DNA from: Iamia majanohamensis
GTDB taxonomy: Bacteria; Actinomycetota; Acidimicrobiia; Acidimicrobiales; Iamiaceae
Reading direction: 5' to 3'
Length of the DNA stretch: 64,000 nucleotides
NCBI RefSeq assembly: GCF_028532485.1
Contig: NZ_CP116942.1
Span: 3,844,001-3,908,000, forward strand
Shown here: piece by piece, positions 47,591 through 57,128 of the stretch
Layout: each line of letters starts with the position of its first letter
Position numbering within the stretch: the stretch's first letter is position 1
Notes under the pieces: generated by a model
What the model was told of the DNA's origin: nothing
What the model saw: only the letters and a program-made list of their open reading frames with translations
Database searches by the model: none
Translations under genes and position numbers: made by a program

Positions 47591-49222
47591 CTAGGCGACG
47601 ACGAAGCGGTGGCGGAGGGCGGGCGAGGTGGTGGGGAAGTCCCGGCGGGCGTGGGCGCCCCGGCTCTCCTCCCGGGCGGTGGCGGCGCGGACGAGGGCCC
47701 GGGCCACCTCGGCCAGGTTGGCCACCTCGTAGGCCGCCACCGGCACCGCCGGGCCGTCGGTCGCGCCCGTCGTCGCCACCGCGGCGGCGGCACCGTCGGC
47801 CACCACGCCGGCCTCGGCCAGCGTGGCCGCGTCGCGCACCACCCCGGCACCGGTGCTCATGGCCCGCTGGAGCCCCTCCCGCACCCGGGCCCAGGCCTCC
47901 GGGTCCGACGGGGTCGGTCCCGGACCGGGGGCCGGTGGCGTGGGCCGGGCGAGGAGGTGCCCCCCGATGGTGCCGGGGCCGACGGGACCGCCGTCGCGGT
48001 CGCCGCCGAGCACGGCGCGCATGGCGCCGGTGGCGCCCGCGCCGACCTGGCCCCGCTCGATGGCCTCCACCGCCCGGGGGCCGAACACCATGCCCTCCAG
48101 CAGCGAGTTGGAGGCCAGCCGGTTGGCCCCGTGCACGCCCGTGCACGACGCCTCGCCCGCGGCCCACAGGCCGGGCAGCGAGGTGGCGCCGTCGAGGTCG
48201 GTGACCATGCCGCCGCAGGTGTAGTGGGCGGCCGGGGCCACGGGCAGGAGGTCGACCGACGGGTCGAGGCCGGCCACCCGGAGGGCGGCGTCGATGGTCG
48301 GGAAGCGGGCGCCGAAGTCCTCCAGCTCGCGGGCGTCGAGGAACACGTGGTCGATGCCCTGGGCCACCATGACCTCGAGCTCGGCCCGGCTCACCACGTC
48401 GCGAGGCTGGAGCTCGTCCACGAAGCGCTCGCCCCGGCCGTCGCGGAGGCGGGCCCCGTGGCCGCGGAGGGCCTCGGACAGGAGGGGCCGGGGCATGGCC
48501 TCGTGGTGGAGGGCGGTGGGGTGGAACTGGATGAACTCGACGTCGGCCACCGCGACGCCGGCGCGCAGGGCCATGGCGATGCCGTCGCCCGTGGCCTCGA
48601 CGGGGTTGGTGGTGACGGCGAACAGCTGCCCGGCGCCGCCGGTGGTGACGAGCACGTTGGCCGCCCGGATGACCACCGGCGTGCCGTCGGGCGCGAGGGC
48701 GGTGACGCCCCGGCACCGTCCGCCCTCGACCACCAGGTCGACGGCGAAGTGGTGCTCGTGGAGCGCGGTGGCCGCCCGCTGGACGGCGACCACGAGGGCC
48801 CGCTCGACCTCGGCGCCGGTGGCCGCCCCGCCGGCGTGGACCACGCGGGGCTGGCTGTGGCCGCCCTCGCGGGCCAGCTGCAGGGTGCCGTCGGGGTCGC
48901 GGTCGAACGCCGCCCCCAGGGCGATGAGCTCCAGCACCCGGTCGGGGCCCTCGTCGACCAGCACCCGGACCGCCTCGGTGTCGCACAGCCCCGCCCCGCA
49001 GGCGAGGGTGTCGGCCAGGTGGAGGTCGGTCGAGTCGGGGTCGTCGCGCAGCACCGCGGCCACCCCGCCCTGGGCCCAGCGGGTGGTGGCCTGGGGCAGC
49101 TCGCCCTTGGTGAGCACGCCGACGCGCATCCCGTGGTCGGCGGCCCGGACCGCAGCCGAGAGCCCGGCCACGCCGCTGCCCAGCACGAGCAGGTCGAGGT
49201 CCCCGGGGGGCGGCGCGGTCAC
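47591..49222 (-). CDS. nadB: L-aspartate oxidase
   Basis: A 543-residue FAD enzyme oxidising L-aspartate to iminoaspartate, the first step of NAD synthesis. It has the FAD motif LLVLGSGVAGLSAAVRAADH, the conserved TRWAQGGVAAVL, REGGHSQPRVVHAGG and HGANRLASNSLLEG. A C-terminal helical domain is present. nadA and nadC, the usual partners, are not in the window. It starts with GTG (CAGACT seven bases upstream) and follows panD, which also consumes aspartate. Confidence 0.93.
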   Translation of the reverse strand: MTAPPPGDLDLLVLGSGVAGLSAAVRAADHGMRVGVLTKGELPQATTRWAQGGVAAVLRDDPDSTDLHLADTLACGAGLCDTEAVRVLVDEGPDRVLELIALGAAFDRDPDGTLQLAREGGHSQPRVVHAGGAATGAEVERALVVAVQRAATALHEHHFAVDLVVEGGRCRGVTALAPDGTPVVIRAANVLVTTGGAGQLFAVTTNPVEATGDGIAMALRAGVAVADVEFIQFHPTALHHEAMPRPLLSEALRGHGARLRDGRGERFVDELQPRDVVSRAELEVMVAQGIDHVFLDARELEDFGARFPTIDAALRVAGLDPSVDLLPVAPAAHYTCGGMVTDLDGATSLPGLWAAGEASCTGVHGANRLASNSLLEGMVFGPRAVEAIERGQVGAGATGAMRAVLGGDRDGGPVGPGTIGGHLLARPTPPAPGPGPTPSDPEAWARVREGLQRAMSTGAGVVRDAATLAEAGVVADGAAAAVATTGATDGPAVPVAAYEVANLAEVARALVRAATAREESRGAHARRDFPTTSPALRHRFVVA

Positions 49223-49268
49223 GGGCGGCAGTCTGGCCCCGGACGGACCGGGGCGGCGGGTCCGGCGC

Positions 49269-49697
49269 TCAGACGACGGGGGCCGGGACCTCGACGTAGC
49301 GGCGGGGCGCCGGGTGGTCGAGGCCGGCGAGGACCCGGGCCGTCTCCTCGTCGACGAGGCCGTTGTCGGTGTCGACGTGGACGATGCGGGGCTCGTAGCC
49401 CTCGAGCTCGGCGTCCTCGTAGTCGCCGTAGCTGATGATGATCACCTTGTCGCCCGGGGAGACCAGGCGGGCGGCGGCGCCGTTGAGGCAGACCGACCGC
49501 GAGCCCCGCTCGCCCTCGATGACGTAGGTCTCGAGGCGGGCGCCGTTGTCGATGTCGACCACCGCGACCTGCTCGAACTCGACCAGGTCGGCCGCGTCCA
49601 TGAGGTCGCGGTCGACGGTGACGGACCCGACGTAGTGGAGGTCGGCGTCGGTCACCGTGGCCCGGTGGATCTTTGACTTCATCATGCGTCGGCGCAT
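49269..49697 (-). CDS. panD: Aspartate 1-decarboxylase proenzyme
   Basis: A 142-residue pyruvoyl enzyme making beta-alanine for pantothenate. The self-cleavage pair is Gly24-Ser25 in [22 protein letters not shown] and [14 protein letters not shown] are typical. AAGGAG lies seven bases before the ATG at 49697; internal ATGs at 49685 and 49682 are alternatives. The C-terminal tail is about ten residues longer than in E. coli. Confidence 0.94.
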   Translation of the reverse strand: MRRRMMKSKIHRATVTDADLHYVGSVTVDRDLMDAADLVEFEQVAVVDIDNGARLETYVIEGERGSRSVCLNGAAARLVSPGDKVIIISYGDYEDAELEGYEPRIVHVDTDNGLVDEETARVLAGLDHPAPRRYVEVPAPVV

Positions 49698-49803
49698 GGT
49701 GGCTCTCCTTGGTGGTGGACGCCGGCCGGGCCGGTCGCCCCCGGGGGGACACTGCGACCCCATCCTCACCCGCGGGGGCCCGCGACCACAACCCGGGCGG
49801 CGG

Positions 49804-50658
49804 TCAGGCCGGGACGACGACGCCGAGGTTGTCGAGCAGCCGGGGGACCCCCAGGCGGGCCGCGACCAGCAGCCGCACCTCGCCGGCGAGGACGTCGGCC
49901 TCGGCCAGGGTGGCGGCGTCGACCGCAGCGGCGTAGTCGAGCTCGGCCAGGGGCTCGGCCGCCACCACCTCGGCCATGGCGGCCTCCACCCGACGACGGT
50001 CCCGCTCACCCGCGCCCACCAGGGCGGCGCCGGCCTCGAGGGCCCGGCGCAGCACCGGGGCCGCGGCCCGCTCCTCGGGGCCCAGGTAGACGTTGCGGCT
50101 GGAGAGGGCCAGGCCGTCGGGCTCGCGCACGGTGGGGCAGGCCTCGACGGTGGCGGGCAGCGAGAGGTCGTCGACGAGGCGCTGGACCACGCACACCTGC
50201 TGCCAGTCCTTGGCCCCGAAGTAGGTGGTGCAGGGCCCGACGATCGCCAGCAGCTTGGTGACCACGGTGGCGACCCCGGCGAAGTGGGTGGGGCGGGCCG
50301 CGCCCTCGAAGCGGTCGGTGATGCCGGCCACGCTGACCGTCGTCAGCACCGGGCGGTGCGGGTAGACCTCCTCGACCGTGGGGACGAAGAGCAGGTCGAC
50401 CCCGGCGGCCTCGGAGAGGGCGGTGTCGCGGTCGAGGTCCCGGGGGTAGGAGGACAGGTCCTCCCCGGCCCCGAACTGGAGCGGGTTGACGAAGACGCTG
50501 GCCACCACCAGGTCGGTGGCGGCCCGGGCCGCGGCCATCAGCGACGTGTGGCCCTCGTGCAGGTAGCCCATGGTGGGCACGAAGCCCACCCGGTGGCCCT
50601 GGCGACGGGCGGCGTCGGTCGCGTCCCGCACCTCGGCCACGGTGGTGACCGTCCTCAT
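49804..50658 (-). CDS. panC: Pantothenate synthetase
   Basis: A 284-residue adenylate-forming ligase joining pantoate and beta-alanine. It has [46 protein letters not shown] and the KMSKS-like [11 protein letters not shown]. The ATG overlaps the upstream DUF2520 stop as ATGA. It lies 106 bp before panD. Confidence 0.95.
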   Translation of the reverse strand: MRTVTTVAEVRDATDAARRQGHRVGFVPTMGYLHEGHTSLMAAARAATDLVVASVFVNPLQFGAGEDLSSYPRDLDRDTALSEAAGVDLLFVPTVEEVYPHRPVLTTVSVAGITDRFEGAARPTHFAGVATVVTKLLAIVGPCTTYFGAKDWQQVCVVQRLVDDLSLPATVEACPTVREPDGLALSSRNVYLGPEERAAAPVLRRALEAGAALVGAGERDRRRVEAAMAEVVAAEPLAELDYAAAVDAATLAEADVLAGEVRLLVAARLGVPRLLDNLGVVVPA

Positions 50659-51389
50659 CCCGCCGGCCCCGGACGGCGGCCGGCGAGGCGCGCCGCGGCC
50701 TCGGCCAAGGCGTCGTAGGCCGGGCGCTCCTCGGGGGCGAGGGCGGCCCGGTGCCGGGCCAGGGTGGCCTCGTCGCCTCGGGACGCGGGCCCGGTGAGGG
50801 CGGCGGCCGGACCCAGGCGGGCCACGTCGTCGAGGCTGGCGGCGGCCAGGCCCAGGTAGGCCTCGAGGTCGAGGCCCACCGGGGCGGCCACCCGCTCGAC
50901 CTGGCCCATCAGGGCCACCAGGTGGTTGGCCGCCATGCAGGCGGCGGCGTGGTAGGCGGCGCGCTGCGCGTCGGGCACCTCCACCGGACGACCCCCCAGG
51001 GCGGTGGCCACCTCGTGGGCGAGGGGGTCGCCGGCCACGGCCATCACCGCCCCCCGGAGGCGCTCGGCACCCCGCTCCGGGTCGGGCAGGGGGACGAGGG
51101 GGTGCACCGACGCCCGCCGCGGGTGGGGGGCGAGGGCGTCGAGGGTGAGGGAGCCGGCCAGGTGGGCCACCACGGTGGTGGGCACGGGCCGCACCGCGGC
51201 AGCGACCTCGGCCACCGCGCCGTCCGGGGTGGCCACGACGAGGAGGTCGACGTCGGCCGCGGCGTCGGTCGGGTCGTCGCTGCGGCCGACGAGGCCGGCC
51301 ACCTCCCACCCGGCGGCGGCCAGGCCCGCCGCCACCGAGCGACCGGCCCGGCCGGGACCGACCAGGCGGACGCGCCGCGACGTGCCCAC
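50655..51389 (-). CDS. Rossmann-fold DUF2520 protein (NADP-binding-like)
   Basis: A 244-residue protein. The N-terminal NAD(P)-binding domain has VRLVGPGRAGRSVAAGLAAA and LLVVATPDGAV, and the C-terminal helical DUF2520 domain contains AAYHAAACMAANHLVALM. It is regularly linked to panC in actinobacteria; a ketopantoate-reductase-like role has been considered but is unproven. GTG start one base after the upstream stop. Confidence 0.85.
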   Translation of the reverse strand: MGTSRRVRLVGPGRAGRSVAAGLAAAGWEVAGLVGRSDDPTDAAADVDLLVVATPDGAVAEVAAAVRPVPTTVVAHLAGSLTLDALAPHPRRASVHPLVPLPDPERGAERLRGAVMAVAGDPLAHEVATALGGRPVEVPDAQRAAYHAAACMAANHLVALMGQVERVAAPVGLDLEAYLGLAAASLDDVARLGPAAALTGPASRGDEATLARHRAALAPEERPAYDALAEAAARLAGRRPGPAG

Positions 51390-51390
51390 C

Positions 51391-52794
51391 TCAGGCGCCC
51401 TCCACCGCAGGCTCCACCGCGGGGGCGGTCCGGCGACGTCGGGCGCGCCCCACCGCCTCGCCCAGCGCCACCAGGGCGACGGCGGCCAGGATGCAGAGGG
51501 CCACGTCGGCCCCGGCGCGGTAGCGGGTCAGTCCGAAGTTGATGGCGGAGGTGGCGGTGGCGGCCACGCACAGCGCCACCAGCGGGCTCACCGGCAGGCC
51601 CCGGCGCCACAGGACCACGAGGCCGGCGGCCGCGAGCGGCAGCACCGCGCCGTGCACCCACCAGGCGGCGGTGGCGGGGAGCTCCGGGCGGCCCTCGTTG
51701 ACGAAGTCGGCCTCGGCCATCTGGGCCGGCTGGTAGAGCCCCCACATCCGGCCGATGCGGGCGAGGACGACCACCGGCAGGCGGCCCTCGTTGCCCCGGA
51801 TGAACTGCGAGGCGTCGTCGGCGAGGACGCGGTCGACCTCCGACTCGTCCTGGTCGAGGGCGTCGGCGCGGGTGTCGACCACCACCAGGTGGGCGTAGCC
51901 CCACTTCGAGGCGAGGAGGTGCCCGTAGTAGGTCTCGGGCTGGTTGGTCAGGTACAGGCTCTGGCCTGCGGTGGAGGTCATGGCCACCGGCTCCTCGAAG
52001 CGGACCGAGTTGTGGTGCAGCCACGGGGCCACGACCAGGACCGAGACCGCACCGGCCGCCGCCACCAGGCCGAGCCGGTCCCGGCGCCGCAGCCCGACCA
52101 TGCCGATGGCGAGGGGCACGGCCACCATCACGCCCAGCAGCGCGCCCTCGGTGCGCGACAGGGCCGCCAGCCCGCAGGCCAGCCCGAGCAGGCACGCCGA
52201 GAGCAGGGTGCGCCGGCACCAGAACCAATAGCCCGTCCACACCACGAGGGCGGCGAGGGGCTGGTAGATCGCCTCGGACATGAGCACCACGTCGTTGACC
52301 CAGAGGGCGGGGTGGAGCGCGACCAGGCCCCCGGCGACCAGCCCGACCCACCGCCCGCCGAGGCGTCGGCCCACGTCGGCCACCAGCACGAGGGTGACCA
52401 GCCCGAGCAGGGCCGACGCCCGCCGGAGGCCGGTGAAGCCGTCGACCCCCGCCGCGCTCCAGGCCGCCAGGTAGGTGGAGAAGGCGGGCGGGTGGTGGGC
52501 GGCCTGCTCGTCGAAGAACGTGTAGCCGTCCCCGTCGGCGAGGGCCTGGGCCACGACGACGTACTCGGTGCTGTCGGTCTCGACCGAGAAGCACCCGTCG
52601 GAGGAGGCCTGGCCCTCCTCGCAGGTCGGCACCTCCTGGATCACGGCCATCCGCACGCCGAGGCCGAGCAGGGCGATGGCTGCGAGCGGCAGCCAGAAGG
52701 TCCGCAGCAGGGTCCGCCGCCGGGTCCGGCGGGGGGCGGGGGCGGGGTCGGTCGCCTCCGGGTCGGGGGCGACCGGCGCGACCGTGGCGGTCAC
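51391..52794 (-). CDS. Multi-pass membrane glycosyltransferase (GT-C/PMT-like)
   Basis: A 467-residue protein with about ten membrane segments. The first periplasmic loop contains TDSTEYVVVAQALADGDG, with acidic residues where GT-C enzymes hold the catalytic aspartate, followed by HHPPAFSTYL. It resembles GT39/GT83 polyprenyl-phosphate-sugar transferases that glycosylate envelope polymers. The GTG overlaps the upstream lectin-like gene as GTGA. Confidence 0.78.
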   Translation of the reverse strand: MTATVAPVAPDPEATDPAPAPRRTRRRTLLRTFWLPLAAIALLGLGVRMAVIQEVPTCEEGQASSDGCFSVETDSTEYVVVAQALADGDGYTFFDEQAAHHPPAFSTYLAAWSAAGVDGFTGLRRASALLGLVTLVLVADVGRRLGGRWVGLVAGGLVALHPALWVNDVVLMSEAIYQPLAALVVWTGYWFWCRRTLLSACLLGLACGLAALSRTEGALLGVMVAVPLAIGMVGLRRRDRLGLVAAAGAVSVLVVAPWLHHNSVRFEEPVAMTSTAGQSLYLTNQPETYYGHLLASKWGYAHLVVVDTRADALDQDESEVDRVLADDASQFIRGNEGRLPVVVLARIGRMWGLYQPAQMAEADFVNEGRPELPATAAWWVHGAVLPLAAAGLVVLWRRGLPVSPLVALCVAATATSAINFGLTRYRAGADVALCILAAVALVALGEAVGRARRRRTAPAVEPAVEGA

Positions 52795-53648
52795 ACCCGC
52801 TCGCGCGCGACGTCGTCGAAGCGGGACGAGCCGCCCTGCTCGTCGAGGGTGGCGATGAGGCCGACCTCGCCGCCGGAGCCGGCGCTGCTGATGTCGAAGG
52901 GGCCGCCCCGCAGCTGGCCGGCCACGATGACCGAGACCTGGCTGCCGTCGAGGACCAGCTCGACCCGCGAGCCCTCGGGCGCCCCGATGAGGCCCATCGT
53001 CTCGGAGGTCACGACCTCCCCGCCGGACACCACGTCGAGGCGCCAGGTCGCCTGGCCGGGGACGGGCCGGAGCGAGACGTAGTCGCCCGGGCCCCGGTAG
53101 CGGGCCACGATCCCGCCCTCGCCGGCGATGCCGTAGACGGTGGCCGCCACCCGTCCGTCGGTGACCTCGCCGGGGAGGATGGCGAACCCCGTGGCCCCCG
53201 GTGCGTCGGCCAGGTAGGCGGTGCCGTCGACGAGGCGCCAGTCGCCGATGGTGTCCCACGGGGCCTGGAGGGGGGCGGCGCCGATGGGGTCGCCGTCGGG
53301 GCGGGCGAAGTTGTCCACGGTGCCGCTGTCGCGCAGGGTGACGATGTCGGGCTGGCGGGATCCGACCAGCAGGACGACCAGGGCGACCACCAGCACGACG
53401 AGCAGGACGAGGAGCACGAGGAGGGGGCCGCCGAGCCGCAGCAGGAGGTCGCCCACCGGACCGTGGCCGGTGCGCTCCGGGCGGCGCGGGACCTCGACCG
53501 CGTCGGCGTCCCGCGCGGTGGCCTCCGCGGGGGCGGGGGCGTCACCGGGCGCGGCGGAGGGGTCGTCCTCGACGCCGACCGCACCCTCGGAGCCCGATCC
53601 GGGATCCCGCCGGTGCACGGCGCGGCGACCGTCCTCGGCGGCGTCCAT
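52791..53648 (-). CDS. Single-pass membrane protein with lectin-like ectodomain (1 of 3)
   Basis: A 285-residue protein. The disordered Pro/Ala/Asp-rich cytosolic segment (1-70) is followed by one strong membrane helix (74-96). The ectodomain (SGTVDNFARPDGDPIG through ISSAGSGGEVGLIATLDEQG and FDDVARERV) has the beta-sandwich pattern of LamG/3-keto-disaccharide-hydrolase-type domains. It shares this domain with the genes at 55962 and 57129 but lacks their helix-turn-helix-like start. It is coupled to a glycosyltransferase. Confidence 0.65.
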   Translation of the reverse strand: MDAAEDGRRAVHRRDPGSGSEGAVGVEDDPSAAPGDAPAPAEATARDADAVEVPRRPERTGHGPVGDLLLRLGGPLLVLLVLLVVLVVALVVLLVGSRQPDIVTLRDSGTVDNFARPDGDPIGAAPLQAPWDTIGDWRLVDGTAYLADAPGATGFAILPGEVTDGRVAATVYGIAGEGGIVARYRGPGDYVSLRPVPGQATWRLDVVSGGEVVTSETMGLIGAPEGSRVELVLDGSQVSVIVAGQLRGGPFDISSAGSGGEVGLIATLDEQGGSSRFDDVARERV

Positions 53649-53741
53649 GGGGATCGGACACTAGTCCCCACCCTGCGACGGACCGGTCGCGACCGCCCGT
53701 CGGAGGCCGTCCGCCGCGCCGGCGCCCGCAGGGGCCGATGG

Positions 53742-53747
53742 TAGCGT
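53742..53747 (+). promoter_or_regulatory. -10 box, leaderless promoter of the acyltransferase pair
   Basis: TAGCGT, eight bases before the GTG at 53756. Confidence 0.55.
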
Positions 53748-53755
53748 CGCCCGCC

Positions 53756-53974
53756 GTGGCTTCGACGTGGGTGAGGCGCGCCCGTCGCCTGGTGTCCGGC
53801 CCCGCCGGGGCCCGCCGTGCGGACGGTCCCTTCGCCAGCCTCGAGGCCCGCATCGTGCTCCTGCTGCTCGTCATCACCGCCCTGGCCGCCGTCCTCTGGA
53901 TCGGCGCCGAGCGCGGTCGCGACGACGGGCGGTCCGCGGGGCCCGCGGCAGCCGTCGTCGAGAGCGCCGGGTGA
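53756..53974 (+). CDS. Small single-pass membrane protein
   Basis: A 72-residue protein with a basic N-terminus and one membrane helix (IVLLLLVITALAAVLWIGA). It overlaps the acyltransferase gene as GTGA, so the two are coupled. No family is recognised; an accessory or assembly role for the acyltransferase is possible. Confidence 0.6.
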   Translation: MASTWVRRARRLVSGPAGARRADGPFASLEARIVLLLLVITALAAVLWIGAERGRDDGRSAGPAAAVVESAG

Positions 53975-55944
53975 CCGCCACCGCGACACCCGGTGCGGGG
54001 CGCGCCGGCCCGACGGGGACCTCCGGTGCGGTCCGGCTCCGGCGGCGGCCCGGGCCCGTCCACGAGCCCGCCCTCGACGGCCTGCGCGGCCTCGCGGTCG
54101 GGGCCGTGCTCCTCTTCCACGGGGGCTTCTCCTGGGCCCGGGGCGGCTACCTCGGCGTGTCGCTGTTCTTCACCCTGTCGGGCTTCCTCATCGCCCGACT
54201 GCTCCTGGCCGAGCACGACCGTCGGGGCCGGGTCGACCTGCGTCGCTTCTGGGTGCGGCGGGCCCGGCGCCTGTGGCCGGCGTCGCTCGCCACCCTCGCC
54301 TTCGTGATCGTCCTGGCCCGGCTGGCCTTCACCGGGGAGGAGGTGGCAGGGCTCCGGGGCGACCTCCTCGCCTCGTTGGCCCAGGTCGTCAACTGGCGCT
54401 TCATCCTCGAGGGACGCAGCTACGGCGACCTGTTCGCCTCGCCCTCGCTCGTCCAGCACTTCTGGTCGCTGGCCATCGAGGAGCAGATGTACCTGGTGGT
54501 GCCCCTGGTCCTGGTGGCCGCCCTGCGGCTCCGGCACCGGGCCGCGGTGGCCGTCGTCGTCGGCGGCCTCATGCTCACCTCCGTCCTGGCCACGGTCCTC
54601 GTGCAGGGCCCCACCGACGCCGACCGCATCTACTACGGCACCGACACCCGGGCCTTCGAGCTCCTCGCCGGCGTGATGCTCGCGGTGCTGGCCCGTGAGG
54701 CCCCCCGACTGGCCCGGCCCCGCGGCGTGCCGGTCCAGGTGGTCGGCGCCGTCGCCGCCGTCCTCTCGCTGGTGGCCTGGGCGACGGTCGCCCAGGACAC
54801 GCCGCTGCTCACCGAGGGCGGCCTGTGGCTCTACGCCCTGGTGTCGGTCGCCCTCATCCTCGGTTCCCGGGCCCCGGGCCCGCTCAACCGGGGCCTGTCC
54901 TGGCGCCCGCTGGAGGGCCTGGGCCGCATCAGCTACGGCGTGTACCTGATCCACTGGCCGATCTTCCTGTGGCTCTCGCCGGAGCGCCTGGGGGTCGGCG
55001 AGGTGGCCGCCTTCGTCATCGGGGTGGCGGTCACGATCAGCCTGGCCCTGCTGAGCCACCAGCTCCTCGAGCAGCCGGTGCGCGGCGGGCAGGCCCGCTG
55101 GCTCGGCACCGGGGCCCGGCCGTCGCTCGTCGCCGGTGCCGCCTTCGCGGTCGTGCTCGTGGCCATCCCGACCGTGGCCCCGCGGGGCTCGGTCGGCATC
55201 GACTTCGCCGCGGGGCAGGACACCATCGACGAGATCGCCGGCCAGGGCGGCACCGGAGGGCCGCGGGTGGCCTTCTACGGCGACAGCACCGCGCTCGCCG
55301 CCGCCCTCGGCATGGCCACCTGGTCGCGCGAGGGGGGCGAGGGCCAGATCACCTTCGAGGACGGCTGGACGGGCATCGGGTGCGGGCTCGTCACCAGCGG
55401 CAAGATCGAGTACATGGGGAAGGTCAACCCCATCCCGAGCCGCTGCGCCGACCGCGGGGCCGAGATCGCCGAGACGGTCGACGACATCGACCTGGCCATC
55501 CTCATGGCCGGTGCGTGGGAGGCCGCGGCCATCCAGCTGCCGGGCCGGGAGGAGTTCCAGACCATCGAGGACCCCGAGCTGCACGCCCGCTACGAGCAGG
55601 AGCTGGAGGGCCTCCACGACCTGCTCACCAGCGGCGGGGCCACCATGGCGTTCGTGCTCATCCCCGACCTCGAGGCCGGCGTCCGGGGCGGCCGCTCGCC
55701 GGCCGAGCCCTTCCCCGAGTCCGACCCCGAGCGGGTCGAGCTCTACAACGACATGGGTCGCCGCCTGGCCGAGGAGCACGACGACGTGGTGCTCATCGAC
55801 CTCCGGGGGTGGATGGCCGCCCAGGACGGCGGGATGCTCGACCGGGACCTCCGGGCCGACGGCATCCACCTCTCCACCGAGACCGCCACCACCGTGGCCG
55901 GGGCCTTCCTCGGCCCGGCCGCCATCGCCGCCGCCGAGCGGTAG
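53971..55944 (+). CDS. OafA-type membrane acyltransferase with C-terminal SGNH domain
   Basis: A 657-residue protein. Residues 30-400 are an acyltransferase-3 domain with ten or more helices, the catalytic histidine in ALDGLRGLAVGAVLLFHGG, FFTLSGFLIARLLLAEH and RRARRLWPA. The outer C-terminal domain is an SGNH hydrolase fold, with the serine in AFYGDSTALA and the DxxH in LRADGIHLS. Members O-acetylate surface polysaccharides. Its position between glycosyltransferase and lectin-like genes supports an envelope role. Confidence 0.88.
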   Translation: MTATATPGAGRAGPTGTSGAVRLRRRPGPVHEPALDGLRGLAVGAVLLFHGGFSWARGGYLGVSLFFTLSGFLIARLLLAEHDRRGRVDLRRFWVRRARRLWPASLATLAFVIVLARLAFTGEEVAGLRGDLLASLAQVVNWRFILEGRSYGDLFASPSLVQHFWSLAIEEQMYLVVPLVLVAALRLRHRAAVAVVVGGLMLTSVLATVLVQGPTDADRIYYGTDTRAFELLAGVMLAVLAREAPRLARPRGVPVQVVGAVAAVLSLVAWATVAQDTPLLTEGGLWLYALVSVALILGSRAPGPLNRGLSWRPLEGLGRISYGVYLIHWPIFLWLSPERLGVGEVAAFVIGVAVTISLALLSHQLLEQPVRGGQARWLGTGARPSLVAGAAFAVVLVAIPTVAPRGSVGIDFAAGQDTIDEIAGQGGTGGPRVAFYGDSTALAAALGMATWSREGGEGQITFEDGWTGIGCGLVTSGKIEYMGKVNPIPSRCADRGAEIAETVDDIDLAILMAGAWEAAAIQLPGREEFQTIEDPELHARYEQELEGLHDLLTSGGATMAFVLIPDLEAGVRGGRSPAEPFPESDPERVELYNDMGRRLAEEHDDVVLIDLRGWMAAQDGGMLDRDLRADGIHLSTETATTVAGAFLGPAAIAAAER

Positions 55945-55961
55945 CCCTGCGGGGTCCGACG

Positions 55962-57053
55962 CTAGCCGGGCACCAGGAGGCGGACGTCGTCGAAGATGGC
56001 GACCTCGTCGCCCCGGGCCATGGTGAGACCGACCCGCTGGCGCCCCTCCGCCGGGGGCAGCTGGTCGTAGGTCGCGGCCACGGCGCCGTCGAAGAGCAGC
56101 TCGACCTGGGTGCCGGTGAGGTTGATCCCGAGCGCGGGCATGCCGTCCTCGGTCACCGCCAGGCCGGCGTCGAACACCGTCCGGCGCTCACCGTCGGCCA
56201 CCTCGACCAGGCCGATGGTGCCGAACTCGGGGGCCGTGACCCAGGCCCAGTAGTTGTCCACGTCGGCGACCCGGAAGGCGATGCCGGAGCCGTTGGTCCG
56301 TCCCCGCAGCTCGACCTGCATGCGGACGTCGGCCGACCCCGGGTCGAAGGCGACCAGGTTGCCGGGCTCGGACTCCGCCCCCGCACCGGTCACCTGGCCC
56401 TCCTCGATGGCCCAGTCGCCGGCCAGGACCTCCCAGGGCCCCACGCCCGGGACCTCGCCCAGGTCGGGGCCGGGGCGCTCGAAGTCGTCGAGGACGACCC
56501 CCTCGCCGGCCAGGGCCGGGTCCAGCCCGTCGCCCCGTGCCGCCACGCGCGGGTCCTCGCCCAGGGTGGCCTCGGGCGCGGTGGTGGACGTCGGGTTGGT
56601 GCTCACCGCCACGACGTCGTCGCCGTCACCACCGTCGTCCCCGCCGTCGTCGCCGCCGAGGGCGAGCACGGCCGCGACGACCAGGGCGACCACGAGGACC
56701 CCGGCCGCCACCAGGACCGTGGGGTTGGCCCCCCGGAGCCGCGACCCGCCCTCGCGGGGCGGCGCGCCGGCGAAGGCGTCGTCGTCGGGCGGGACGAAGC
56801 GGGGCCCGCCGTCCGCCGCACGGGCGCGCGGCCCGGATCGATCCTCGACGGGCGGGGCGGGCGCCTCGGCGCCGTCCTCGGGCGGGTCGACCTCGTAGCC
56901 GAGGGCGTCGAGGTCGGCGACCAGCGTGGCCTCGTCGGCCGGTGAGCCCAGCTCGGCGAGGATCTCCCCCAGCTCGGCGAGGTCGATGTCGGGACGGCGC
57001 TCCAGCACCACCTCGATCGCCCGTCGACGGGCCTCCTGGTCGGACCGCTGCAT
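55962..57053 (-). CDS. HTH-like/TM/lectin-like membrane protein (2 of 3)
   Basis: A 363-residue single-pass protein. Residues 5-56 (ARRRAIEVVLERRPDIDL, then ELGEILAELG and DEATLVADLDALGYEV) match the spacing of the ArgR winged-helix domain, though the recognition helix is acidic. An acidic linker precedes the membrane helix (112-134). The ectodomain from 186 (VVLDDFERPG to VAIFDDVRLLVPG) is lectin-like. GGAGAGG lies before the ATG, with TAGCCT 27 bases upstream. Confidence 0.6.
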   Translation of the reverse strand: MQRSDQEARRRAIEVVLERRPDIDLAELGEILAELGSPADEATLVADLDALGYEVDPPEDGAEAPAPPVEDRSGPRARAADGGPRFVPPDDDAFAGAPPREGGSRLRGANPTVLVAAGVLVVALVVAAVLALGGDDGGDDGGDGDDVVAVSTNPTSTTAPEATLGEDPRVAARGDGLDPALAGEGVVLDDFERPGPDLGEVPGVGPWEVLAGDWAIEEGQVTGAGAESEPGNLVAFDPGSADVRMQVELRGRTNGSGIAFRVADVDNYWAWVTAPEFGTIGLVEVADGERRTVFDAGLAVTEDGMPALGINLTGTQVELLFDGAVAATYDQLPPAEGRQRVGLTMARGDEVAIFDDVRLLVPG

Positions 57054-57128
57054 CGCACCCTCTCCGTCGTGGTCGGCGGCGAGGCTACCGCCGGCCCCGC
57101 CCGGGGTCGCCCCTCGCCTGCCGGGGGG

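Noticed and set aside
45740-49435. A 1231-codon open frame on the plus strand
   Set aside because: It is antisense to the ABC exporters and nadB, has low-complexity Gly/Arg/His composition and no domain. It is a by-product of high GC.
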